Positions 33,622 to 44,658 of a stretch of 64,000 nt of DNA are shown piece after piece. The translations under genes were made by a program, and so were the position numbers. The DNA is taken from positions 1,736,001-1,800,000 of the forward strand of contig JAJQJQ010000017.1 of the NCBI GenBank assembly GCA_028622995.1, in the 5' to 3' direction. Every line of letters starts with the position of its first letter. Within the stretch, counting starts at the first letter, position 1. The stretch comes from Panagrolaimus kolymaensis (taxonomy: Eukaryota > Nematoda > Chromadorea > Rhabditida > Panagrolaimidae). A model generated the notes under the pieces. That model was given only the letters and a program-made list of their open reading frames with translations, made no database searches and was not told the origin of the DNA.

Positions 33622-36260
33622 ATGTCTGCTTCTGGTACGTCATCTATTCACTACCGATTTGAAAATGATTTGGATTTGAAAAGGCTGTCGTTTGAAGGAA
33701 TACATATCTCTCTCGATGAAGTAAGAAAGATAATTTGTCAAAAGGAAGGAATAAATTTGGAATATGTGGACATAGCTGTAAAAAATGCTGATACTCGAAG
33801 AGTTTATGAAGGAACAAGTTTCATTCCAAGAAATTCAACAGTTACCATTACTCGTGTTCCTCGGAAAACACCGATAAAAATACCAAAAGTCAGGTAAACC
33901 CTTTGTTTGTTACATTAATATAGTTTATTGTGAATCATTTTTTTAGCAATATCGATGCTTCCGGCGCTATACCACAAAAACCTACTACAAGTTCTCCAAT
34001 AATTGGTCACATTAACGAAGTAAATTTCTTTTATTTTGATCTTTTCTTTACTAACTAAACAAATTTTAGGATGATTTTGCTAAGATGAGTGAAGACGAAA
34101 GACTAAAACATGTCAGAATGATTAGTACTCAAAAGTATAATCCAATCAAGTAAGATTTTTCTTTACAATGCTTTTATATAACCATTAACTTCTTTTTAGC
34201 TATACCAAAAAGTTTCATCAAAATTCAACGGTTACTCCTGATTTCAAATGTTTTCGATGCAATAATCTTGGTCATCATCCAAAGCAATGTCCTATGGTAA
34301 ATTTCATTCTAACATTGATATCCTGCCAAACTTGAGTTTACACATTTCGATTGTTCTTCTTTCTCACGGGTGTTTTGTACTTTGAATAATTAAATCTCTT
34401 GATTCATTTCTTTATAGTTGTATTGTTTTTATTTATTTTTCACGTTGATACCCAAATTTTAAAATCTTTTATTAAATAAAAACGACTTTAGTCTCTTTTT
34501 TTGTTGTATTTCTTCGAGTCGTTTTTTTTGGGAATTGTTTAGAGGCGTTGTTGATTTGGTAGGTTCCTTTCTAATCAACATTTGGATTTCTTTCAGCAAA
34601 GTATTCGCAGAACGACTGGAATTCCATCGGAAGAACTCATGGCTGCAAGTCCAAGTGATCCAAATGCTCTTCTTCATTCGTCTGGTGGTATGTTCCGATA
34701 TGTTATACCAATCATGCATTACAAAGCTCGTGAAACTCGTAAACTTGTTGATAAAGTTTTATATGAACGTGAAAAACAACTTGCTAATAATAAAGATATT
34801 TCTCCAAATGAAAGTATTTCAGTACCAGCTGAGTTAGAATGTCCTTTATGCCATAATTTACTTCGTGACGCATTATTAGCTCCATGCTGCGGCGAAAGCT
34901 TTTGCGCTGAATGTATTCAAAGTTTTATGTTAAATGCAACAGAAACCGACGAAGGACCTCGATGTCCGACATGTCCTGTCAGTAAGCCCATATCTGTCGA
35001 TACTTTGGTGCCTAATAAGCGAATACGTGATGCTGTACTTAGACATAAAAATTCTATTGCTTCTAATACACCTTCAAGCAATTCTAAGGCAATCCCACTA
35101 GCCGCTGTACCAGTTGCTGCTCATGATTTGTCTAAACTTGATACAGATTATGTAAGTTTTTAAAAATAATATAATTTTTTGAAAAAAGAATTCTTAAGTC
35201 AATATGATAAGCAGGAAACTAAAATTAAGTTTTAGGTAATCAAATCGCCTTCTGAACTTAACAAAACTCCAGATGAAAATAAAAATGGTGTTATGGTTTT
35301 GCCAACGGTAAATCTTTCCGCAATACTCTCGAAACAACGATCGCCAACTACTTCACAACCAAATGTTTCTGTTTCGACAACCATGCCGAATCCGCCATAT
35401 GCTTTTCCTGTTAAAAATGTTGTTTCTACAATAAAACATCCTCTTTCAAATCAATTAACTCCACCATTTCAACAACAAATTACTCCATTGATCTTAAATG
35501 AAACTCCACATTTGCCGCCAAAAAAGTTTGTAAATTTTAATATCGTTTCAATAACCTAATACTCATTTTTAGGGAATCATTGATTAATATGACGATAGCT
35601 CCACCTCCTTGTTTTAATGGAATCCCAAATGATCCCGTCTTGTGGTACAGTAAACCTAAAGTCGACACTCATTCAGTTGAATATGCTATGTCAAGAGCTT
35701 GGAATTCGTTTAATTCACTTAATGAAGTAAATTTTATTTACACACTTGTTATTATTATTATTAGTACTTTTTAGTCTATGGATATCTTTTCTTTGCAAAA
35801 TAAATATTTATCAACTTCAAAGGAACCTGGATCTTCAAAGTCGAGGAAAAGATCTTATCGCCGTCTTTCAGATGAATATGAAAGAGATCATGATCATCGA
35901 AAGAGTGATAAAGAAAAGAAAACCCTTGATCGCGATAGCCGAAGAAGTAATAAAGAAGGGCAAGACCTTGATCAGGATCGTAGAAAAAGTGATAAAGAAA
36001 GACGTCGATCAAGAAGTAGAGATGAAAGAACGAAGAAGCTTAAAATGGATGATGATGAAGAAAGCGAAAAAAAGAAGGATAAAAAAGAAAAGAAGGATAA
36101 GAAAAAGAAGAAGGACAAGGATAAAAGCAAACATATGGATAGGGAATCGTCGAAAAAAGAAAAGAAACATTCAAAAAGTGGTGATAAACGAGAAAAGAAA
36201 AAGAAGAAGCATCACAGTGAAAAAGAAAGACATCGATCAAGAAGCAAAGATGCAAGTTGA
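33622..36260 (+). CDS. rbbp6: RBBP6 homologue (DWNN ubiquitin-like, zinc knuckle, RING)
   Basis: Exons 33622-33893, 33947-34019, 34070-34149, 34200-34296, 34597-35151, 35236-35525, 35573-35726 and 35775-36260 give 668 residues. Domains in order: DWNN ubiquitin-like domain at the N-terminus (IHYRFENDL, FEGIHISLDEV, FIPRNSTVTITRVP), CCHC knuckle CFRCNNLGHHPKQC (about residues 157-170), RING/U-box (CPLCHNLL...CCGESFCAECIQ...CPTCP, about residues 258-305), a Pro/Ser/Thr-rich stretch, and a C-terminal RS/Lys-rich tail. RBBP6 proteins are E3 ubiquitin ligases linked to mRNA 3'-end processing and p53/YB-1 turnover; the yeast relative Mpe1 is a cleavage and polyadenylation factor subunit. An in-frame ATG at 33565 is rejected because the conserved N-terminus starts at 33622. 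First of four same-strand genes. Confidence 0.93.
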
Positions 36261-36446
36261 AGTGAAAAAATTTCAATAATTTTATTTTGTTTTATTATTG
36301 CTTGCATGCTATTTTTTTTTTATGAATAAATTTGGTTTTTTATCATTTTGTATTTATCATTAAAGCTTTTCTGGTTTATTCCAGATATATATCGTTTTAA
36401 AGTTAATTAATTTTTCAAACGAGTTTTTAAAGTTTGTGAGAAAATA

Positions 36447-36831
36447 ATGCCGCCCTACTCATTGCCATCCGATGATGAAGATTCGGTTGTTGATGCACCT
36501 CCACCTCAACGGGTTTCCGAACAGTAATTACATACTTTTAAATTATTTTGTCTAAAATTATATGGGGGATTATTATAGATTTGTTCAAGTTAACGTTGCT
36601 GCATTACGTCCAGATATTCATCATATAGGACCTCATGCAACTGTTGAACGCATAATGCAAAGTTATGGCACACGTCCATTAGGATATTGTCTCCTTTGTT
36701 ATGCCGATAATCATGAAACTTTTCAATGTATTCGTGCTCGCCGCTTAAGACTTCCTCCCACCACTATTACTTCGAACCAACGTCGCAGTGATTCCCCAAA
36801 TAATTCTCAAGGACCTTCATCAGCTGTTTAA
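36447..36831 (+). CDS. Small zinc-knuckle protein
   Basis: Exons 36447-36523 and 36579-36831 give 109 residues. An acidic, proline-rich N-terminus (MPPYSLPSDDEDSVVDAPPP) precedes a conserved-looking core and a perfect C-x2-C-x4-H-x4-C knuckle, CLLCYADNHETFQC (residues about 70-83). The C-terminus is Ser/Pro/Gln-rich. CCHC knuckles bind RNA or single-stranded nucleic acid. It starts 187 bases after the RBBP6 stop on the same strand, suggesting co-transcription with two RNA-processing genes. Family not recognised. Confidence 0.7.
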
Positions 36832-37111
36832 AATTTTTATTTAATAAAAGTTACACATTTTTGAAATTCACTCATTTATCCTTATTCTTTTAATTACACA
36901 TAATTATTTCTGTTTTTCACCGGTTTTATGTATTTTTTATATATATATTTATTTGTATGCGTTTAAAATAAAATAAATTTTGTCTTTCCATTTAAATTTT
37001 AAGAATTTACTGGTAACTGTAATCCATATAAATAAATACATATTTAAAAAATTCAATTTATGTTATTTACATATACATATAATCAATCAACAAGCTTTTT
37101 TAGGCGCTAAA

Positions 37112-39035
37112 ATGAACGAAGAAAATTGCAAACATGATATCGTTTTCAAAGAAATGTGTTGCAGTTGTGGAAAAGATCTTAGAAGGTATGATTGATTTGT
37201 TATTGCTAATATAAATCCATCACATTTTTAGCAGTAATTTAGCTGGTGGTGAAACTGTCAAACGGCCAACTGCTAGTATTTCAATGGTACATCATGTTCC
37301 TGAACTCGTTGTTTCGACAGATTTAGCTAATGAAATTGGAGAAAAGGATCATCAACAAGTTTTGAAAGCTCGCAAACTTATTCTTTTAGTCGATCTTGAT
37401 CAAACTTTAATTCATACAACAAATCGTGCTTTGGGAAGAAATGAACAAAGACCTGATATTTTTCAATTTCGCTGTCAAGATGGACTTTATTCAACCAAAC
37501 TTCGCCCACGTACTCGAGAATTTCTCAATGAAATGAATAAACTTTTCGAAATGCATATTATCAGCTTTGGACAACGCTATTATGCTCATCAAATTGCCAA
37601 AATCCTTGATCCTGATGGAAGGTTTTTTGCTCAAAGAATTATGTCTCGGGATGAACTCTCCTCCATCCGTCATAAAACAAACAATATCAATGCACTTTTT
37701 CCCAATCCTGCTCATCGTAAACTTATTGTTATTATTGGTTTGTTTAATTTCTTATAAACTATGATTTATTACTTTTTTAGATGACAGAGATGATGTTTGG
37801 CAATATAGTGAATCACTTATTCGCATTCGTCCATATAAATTTTTTTCTGAAGTTGACGATATTAATGCTCCACCAACATTACCTCGAGGATCTGTAAAAA
37901 AAGTTGAACCTGAAGATGCAGCTAAAGGAAAAAAAGAACCCGATGATGGATCACAAGCTGAAGTTGAACATAGAGAAGTTACGCCACCTGGAGCATCACT
38001 TGAAATTGATCATGATACAGATGAAGTTCTTGAAGATATTGGGAAAGTTCTTAAAGAAGTTCATCGGGCTTTCTTTGAACATTATGATAAAACTAAAGAG
38101 GTAACATTCATTTAAAGTAATGTTTTGGGAAAATTTTTAAACGATTTTCAGGTAACTGATGTTTCTGGAATTGTATCATATATGAGAAAACAAGTATTAA
38201 AAGATGAAATAATTTGTTTATCTGGAATCATTCCTCATGGTCAACCTCCTGAAAGAGCTCTAATTTATCGTTTATGTGAACAATTTGGTGCTAAAGTTGT
38301 TGATCATATTGATGATAAAACTACTGTACTTATTGCAGCGAAACCTGGTACAGAGTATGTTTTTTTTCTTTTCAAATCATACAATCTTGGTACGTTTTTA
38401 GCAAAGTTCGTGTAGCATTGAAGAAGAATATTCCTATTGTAACACCTGAATGGATTCTTAATTGTTCTGCTCAATGGTCAAAAGCTGACAAAGCCGATTT
38501 TGTACATCACGTGGATCTCAAACACTTTCGCGAACGTCGTGAAGAAGGAAATCAATCACCAAAATTAAGTGGTCTTGAACCTTTAAGTAAAGAAGAAATG
38601 AAACAGATGACAGATGAGATTGATGCTGAACTGGGGGAATCGTCAGATTCGGATAATGATGAAAGAGGAAGTGACACCACGGAAGGTGAAGGTGAAATCG
38701 AAAGTCAAGTAATTATTGAAAAGAATAAAACATTGGATGAATCAACTTTCGATGGTGAATCTGAAATGGATAAAAAACTTCTTGCTAAACTTAAAGCTGG
38801 TGAAGGTGACACTGATGATGAAGAATTTGATGAAAAACTTCGAAATGGCGATATTGATTCTCGAAAAAGAAGTCGACGTTCAGAATCTGCTGGGTTAGAA
38901 GAAGATGACATAGAAGAACCACAAGCTAAACGCTCTTCTCAAGGTAATAGAGATGGAGAAGATTATAGTAGTGAAGCGAATGATTCAGATGATTCAGATG
39001 ATGCAATGGTTTCGGCAATTGAAAGACAGCTGTAA
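37112..39035 (+). CDS. fcp-1: FCP1-type RNA polymerase II CTD phosphatase (CTDP1)
   Basis: Exons 37112-37185, 37232-37737, 37781-38100, 38152-38354 and 38402-39035 give 578 residues. The FCPH catalytic domain is clear: LVDLDQTLIHTT (DxDxT, residues about 85-96), LRPRTREFL, and IDDRDDVW (the second Asp pair). A BRCT domain follows (residues about 315-420, with LIYRLCEQFGAKVVDHID and VTPEWILNC). The C-terminus is acidic and Ser/Asp-rich, as in FCP1 where it contacts TFIIF. FCP1 dephosphorylates Ser2 of the polymerase II CTD to recycle the enzyme. A short Cys motif (CKHDIVFKEMCCSCG) opens the protein. Start lies 280 bases after the zinc-knuckle gene, preceded by ttttttag, a possible spliced-leader acceptor. 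Confidence 0.93.
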
Positions 39036-39397
39036 TAATTTTAATCCTAGTAATTATGCTACCTCTTTGTTTATTATTTCTGTTTATGGGTTTTTGATTT
39101 TTTTTTGTCAATTTTGAAATAAAAAATAATATTTATGGTTGTACGTATGCATGGCAATATTAAACAAACAAAAAAGTCTTCTCATTTCGAGAAACCACCG
39201 GAAGCATCATCCCCTTAAAAAAGTGGAGAAATGGAGAAGGCGGTGGTGGTGATCGATCAAACTAAGCAGCATCCAATCAATTGGAGTCTAAGAACGACGA
39301 CGACGACGAATACGCGTGATTGCGTGCGGTTTTCTTTATCATTATTAATAAAAAGGTTTTTACTCTGATTGTGTAATATTTTTGTTTTTGTTTTAAT
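39036..39397. other. Intergenic, short ACG microsatellite
   Basis: 362 bases with a polyadenylation-like aataaa near 39118 and a short (ACG) run near 39294-39310. Otherwise nothing recognised. Confidence 0.4.
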
Positions 39398-40956
39398 ATG
39401 TTTATTATAAAAGCATATCTGCTTTTAACTCTTGGTATCGTGGGTGCATTACCATATATTTATGAAAAAATGGATCGAGATCTTCTAGTACAGGCTCAAA
39501 GCATTGGTGAAGAAGGTTAGGAAATTTTTTAATTGTTGTCTTTCATTTTCTATTCATTGAAAAATTTCATCATTTTTAAAACTAATTAAAAAATAGTAAC
39601 ATAAATATGATTCGCATAAAAAATACTCTTTTCTTTTTTAATGAAACTTAGATAATCCCAAAATTTTGGTTTGTTGCAAATTTAAAAAACAATTTTCGAC
39701 TTTTGAGAATGGAGGTTTGAAAGCTTAAAATATTGTATTATATTTTATAGAAAAGTCTTTAAGTAGGAATTTAACTCTGTAGATAAAAATGGATGAAAAT
39801 GTTAAATTCAACATAGTATAAAGGCTAAAAATTCACTTAAATGATACAATTTTTTTATAGCTAAAACTCGGTATTATAATAATGTCATTGGAATTACGGA
39901 TGAAAGAAAAAGGTTTGTATAACTCTCTTTTTTTTTATGTTTAATATTTTAGTTGATACGCTTAATTTTAAGGAATAATTATTATTTGGATGCATTAGAA
40001 AAATGTGATATGATTGGAAACGAGCAAGCAAAAAGGATTGAAAGCCGTACACGAAATGTATCCCGTCCATTTGAAAGTAAAGAGCTTGAAAAGATTGGAT
40101 TAAAAGAATTCACATCCATGTTTATGACTCTTCCAAAGGTTTGAGGTTTTATAAATTTTTCTTCAAATTACTAACAAACAATTTTACAGGAGTTCATGAA
40201 GGAAGTTATAGATATGGCTTGCAGTAAACATGAACAACAATTACAATGTGGCGCAATTATAGAAGGCGATGAAATTATTCTAAAACGTATAAATGATTTG
40301 AAAGAAATTGGGAACCATTTACAAATGTTTGAACATGAATGCGCTAATCAAGATTATGCACCTAATATTTATCCATGCATTGGAGAATCGGTTAAAAAAT
40401 TAAGAAAAAAATGCGGCAAATTTATGGATAATTATTGGAATTATCGTGAATCGGCTAATGTCAACATTAGTAACACATATGAAATCGCCATAGCTACAAT
40501 TAAACATTTAAAAGCTACCAATGCGGCTCATCAATCAGTTTTGAATTCATTTGTTTTTAAAAACGCAATGAAAAATATCGTTCACATTGAGGGAGAAAAA
40601 TGTGGCCTTTTTAAATTGGTAAGAATTATTTGGGATAAGAGTAGTAAAATTGTTGTGAAATTAGTATCAATATATATTTTTTTTAAGTAAAAGAATTACT
40701 TGAAAATATAATTTTTAAACTGAAAAAATTCTTTAATACTGTTCCATTATTGTTTATAATTAAGAATTTTCTTTTACAGATGCGTCAATGTGCCTTATCT
40801 GTTATCAACCAAGCATGTGGAATGGAATCCATGAAAGCTTTAAATACTTCCATTTCAGTTGGTTATTTACGAACTGAAAGAAAGGAAAGACTTCATTTGG
40901 ATTTTGATGTCTTTAATATTCCCACTGATCATAGATGTGATGGACTTCATAATTAA
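39398..40956 (+). CDS. Secreted cysteine-containing protein, unrecognised
   Basis: Exons 39398-39515, 39861-39912, 39973-40138, 40190-40618 and 40780-40956 give 313 residues. MFIIKAYLLLTLGIVGALP is a signal peptide. The mature protein has spaced cysteines (CDMIG, ACSKHEQQLQCG, HECANQ, YPCIGESVKKLRKKCG, KCGLF, QCALSVINQACG, HRCDG) in a mainly helical context, somewhat like the T20D4.11/DUF19 type of nematode secreted proteins, but the match is loose. Exon 3 uses the acceptor ttttaag at 39972 because the nearer tttag would bring in a TGA. Last of the four same-strand genes from 33622; the 362-base gap is the largest, so it may have its own promoter. Confidence 0.65.
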
Positions 40957-41158
40957 TTTTTTTTATTCTTCATGAGAAATTTTACACCCAGTTGTATTAT
41001 TATTATTATTATTGTTTTGCATCCATCTCTTTCTAACATTCTTGTGTATAATTTTCTGATGAATTTATTATTTTATTAATAAACGGGTAAAAACAAAAAG
41101 TGGGTGTAAAAATGGTTATTTGAGGAAATACAATGTGGCACATACATGATGATGATGG

Positions 41159-41900
41159 CACAGTGAAACGAAAAGACTGTAAACGCGCAGTTTGGCGTTT
41201 TTTTGCAAAAAAGCGCGCTCGTTGAAAATTAATTATTTTTAATATGGTTATTGAAGATATTAATTTTTTTGTTTTTACCAATCGATAGAAGAGATTCTAA
41301 GCTATCAGCATATACTAAATTTGGAAAAATATCTTACATTTAAAAAAAGGATATATAACTTTGAAGCTACAGTATACCTTAATATACGAAAACCGAAATA
41401 ACTATTATTTTGATTGATATAGCGAATGTTTTTTTTCCACCCACATGTACTATGAAACATCCTCTACAAATCGTATGGATTTTTTTCCTCAATAAATTGT
41501 AAAAATTAAATTTTTAGTTGACTCCTAGATATTGATATAATTTCTTTTAGGTTATAACTAATTTAAAAGGACAGGAATAACAGAAAAAAATCCATACGAT
41601 TTGTAGAGGATGTTTTATAGTACATGTGGGTGGAAAAAAAACATTCGCTATATCAATCAAAATAATAGTTATTTCGGTTTTCGTATATTAAGGTATACTG
41701 TAGCTTCAAAGCTATATATCCTTTTTTTAAATGTAAGATATTTTTCCAAATTTAGTATATGCTGATAGCTTAGAATCTCTTCTATCGATTGGTAAAAACA
41801 AAAAAATTAATATCTTCAATAACCATATTAAAAATAATTAATTTTCAACGAGCGCGCTTTTTTGCAAAAAAACGCCAAACTGCGCTTTCGTTTCACTGTG
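41159..41900. mobile_element. 742-base foldback element with long terminal inverted repeats
   Basis: The ends CACAGTGAAACG and CGTTTCACTGTG open arms of about 320-330 bases that are almost exact reverse complements (about 41159-41491 and 41585-41900) around a roughly 93-base centre. The 6-mer TGATGG flanks it on both sides (41153-41158 and 41901-41906), a candidate target duplication. The arms differ by small indels near the tips (left has ACTGTAAACGCGCAG where right has the equivalent of GCGCAG). No protein is encoded. Confidence 0.85.
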
Positions 41901-41906
41901 TGATGG

Positions 41907-44658
41907 TAGTTAGGAAATGAATGACTCTTGCAACGATACTGTATTTGGTAGTTGTATTTCTTTTAATAAAAAAAGTTATTTTTTATATAAAAAAAGACTT
42001 TCAATAAATAAGAGGTCGGAAGTGTGCGCGATAAACAGCCACATAAGAAAAAAACGAGTCGTTGTCGTCGTCAGTCAGTCAGTCAAGTTGGTTTTGAGCT
42101 AAGTTAAGCGACGACAACCGCTGTACATACATACATACAGGGACAAAAATAAAAACGAGCGTACTCAACATTTTTTCTTCATTGTCTGCTAGTTGCGTTT
42201 TTCTTCAGTATATTGATGTGATGGAGCAGCAAGCAGCATCCAGCAGCTTTTGTGTGGCTTCTCTTCTTTTTTATTTTATTTTTTTTTCAATGAAAAAGAG
42301 CTTTTTTTTTTGCTTTAGTGCCCCTTTTTATATAACGCCCCAAGGAAAAGACATTGAAGGGGAGCTCCCTGAACTGATCAATTGCAATGGAATTTTTTTT
42401 TCATCGTCTCCTTCCTTCCATCCCTTTTCTTTTTCCCAAAAACGCGTGGATGTATGAGGATAGATATAGATTCGAGCAAGGAGACGAAGGAAGAAGAATA
42501 AGAAAAAAACGGGCGTTGCGACACATAGAGAGAAGGAAACCAAATTGGTTTGTCGGTGGTTGCTTTACTCCTTTTTCTTCTTTAGTCTTCTTCTCCTTTT
42601 TCTTTTCTTCAAGCCTTTGCCTTTCGTGTTTAAGCATTCGTATTTTATATACTTAAAAAAATATTGAGTAGTAAGAAAAAAAAGCGTGTGTATGTATGTG
42701 GTGGCCATGGCACGAACGAGATACGAAATACTCTAAAGCGGTATTCTTATTATTTTTTTGTGCGCAAGAGAGTTTCCTCAAATGAAGTAGTAGCAAAAAG
42801 CCATAAAATCCACCTCCTCTTTTCTTGCTAATACCCTCCTTTTTAATTTTAGTTGTCCATAATTTTCAAATACACATATATACAAACACGCAACCATAAA
42901 AAAACTACAAATTTTTAATTTCCGCGAAAGTATTACATTTTTTTCTTCTTCTGTTGGACTATTTCGCGGTTCGTCGACAGTTTTTATTCTATCGATTGAT
43001 GCAACAGCAACAACAGCCTATATGCATGCCTGTCCTTTCTTTTCTTCCTTTCGCCTTCGTTTGTTTCCATTTTCTTTTCTTTTTTCTGTTGCGTTCGATC
43101 CCTGTCTCTGCGCAAAAAAGCATCTTCAAGCATTTCATCTTTATTTTCGCAATCTTTTTTGTTTTGTAACTAATTTGCTTTTCTTGCACACATTTCTATC
43201 ATCTTTGCAAATTTTTTTTATAACGACGCGGAAAAAAATTCGTTCTAATATTATTTTTAAATGGGTAAATACTTATCCTAAAAAAATATTCAAATATTAT
43301 TACCGTTTTGCGCATTTTTCTATCTTCCACGTTTGTTTATTTTTTTTTGTTATTTTAAAACTTCTAAGGTCAATGTCAGCTGCCACTTTTTTATTTTTCA
43401 TTCGTGCTTACGACAAAAATAATTTGAGATTGATAGATAGGTTTTAGCTTAGTTTTTTCTTTTGCTTTCGTTTTTTTTTATTTTTTCGTTTTCCCCGTAT
43501 TCAGTGTCATGGATTATTATCAAAAGAGCACCAGCACCATACCTTTTTTTTCTTTTTCCTTCTATCGTTTTTTTCTCTCTCATTTTTTTTGTTGCTTTTT
43601 TTATGACAGGTTAGTTGCTCCAAAATTGGTGGCGACTAATTTTGTCCAATAAAATGAAACTAGGCAAGTGTATTAACAGCGTTTAAGGCGCGACGGTAAC
43701 GCGACGACATTTTTTTTTCCATCAAAATTTCAACGCAGTCATCATCAATAAATTTGACGACGAAGGACCATGCTACTCCTAAGAATAACAGATAAAAAGA
43801 GTGATGCGCAAAAAGACGACCGGTAAAAACTTCTAAATATAATTTTTTTCTTATCATTCAATAGCAATTAATTATGAGTAAAAAAAGCTTTAAATTTTGT
43901 AATAATGTTTTTTTAATGGCTTTTTGTTTGCCTGCTTTGTTTGTTAGGCTTCTATTTGGTAAAACGTGACACATTTGCTTGGATGAAAATTTTTGGTTCA
44001 AAAGGTTGTTGCTTTTTTTTCTTCTAACTCCTTCAATCAAAGAAAACAAAGTTCATTCTTTTACTTTATTTTTATTTTTAGATGATTTCCAATCGATCAA
44101 TTATTATTTTTGCTTGCATTTTTGTCTTTCTTTAGCGTTTGCTTAGCAGCCCCCGGTCTTCAATGATTGAATCACCACCATAGCCGTAACAGCAGCAGCA
44201 AACATAGGCAACTGGAATAGTGAAGAAAAAAAAAACTAATGGCAGGCAAAAGCATCAATACCAATAGTTGTTGGGAAGACGTATGTACATAACTGTTCTG
44301 TGTCGTTTCTTTTTGGTTTTCATCAATTGGATGCGTTGAGCGATAGAAAGAAAATGATGACCAGCCCAAAATGAAATAAAAATTTAAAAAATCGATTTTG
44401 CTTTTTGTCTTATAAATTTATTTAATGTGTGATCGCGATTGTTTAATTAAAGCTTTTTAAAGTTTGAAATGACTAATTATGTTTAAAATAGTAAACCTGA
44501 TTTTTTTTTATTAGTCATTTAAAATTTTTAAAACTATTGTACAGAGTTTGTCGCGTTTTGTATTTTTGGGCTTTATTATTCGCGAATTATATCTTTCATA
44601 TTTTACATTCCTTTTTTCTTAATATTTTTATTTGTTTAAATATCCTACTATTTTTTAG
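41907..44658. other. Long intergenic region upstream of casein kinase 1 gamma
   Basis: About 2.7 kb of low-complexity T/A-rich sequence with microsatellites (GTCA repeats near 42072, ACAT repeats near 42123). It should hold the promoter and the missing 5' exon(s) of the kinase. Several 60-140 codon frames are compositionally simple and unsupported. No gene is seen. Confidence 0.5.

Noticed and set aside
35746..36279. Plus-strand 177-codon Lys/Arg-rich ORF and its antisense partners
   Set aside because: They are frame shadows of the RS/Lys-rich last exon of RBBP6.
42182..43447. Cluster of 60-140 codon ORFs on both strands upstream of casein kinase 1 gamma
   Set aside because: Phe/Ser/Leu-rich translations of T-tracts with no conserved motif or consistent splicing.
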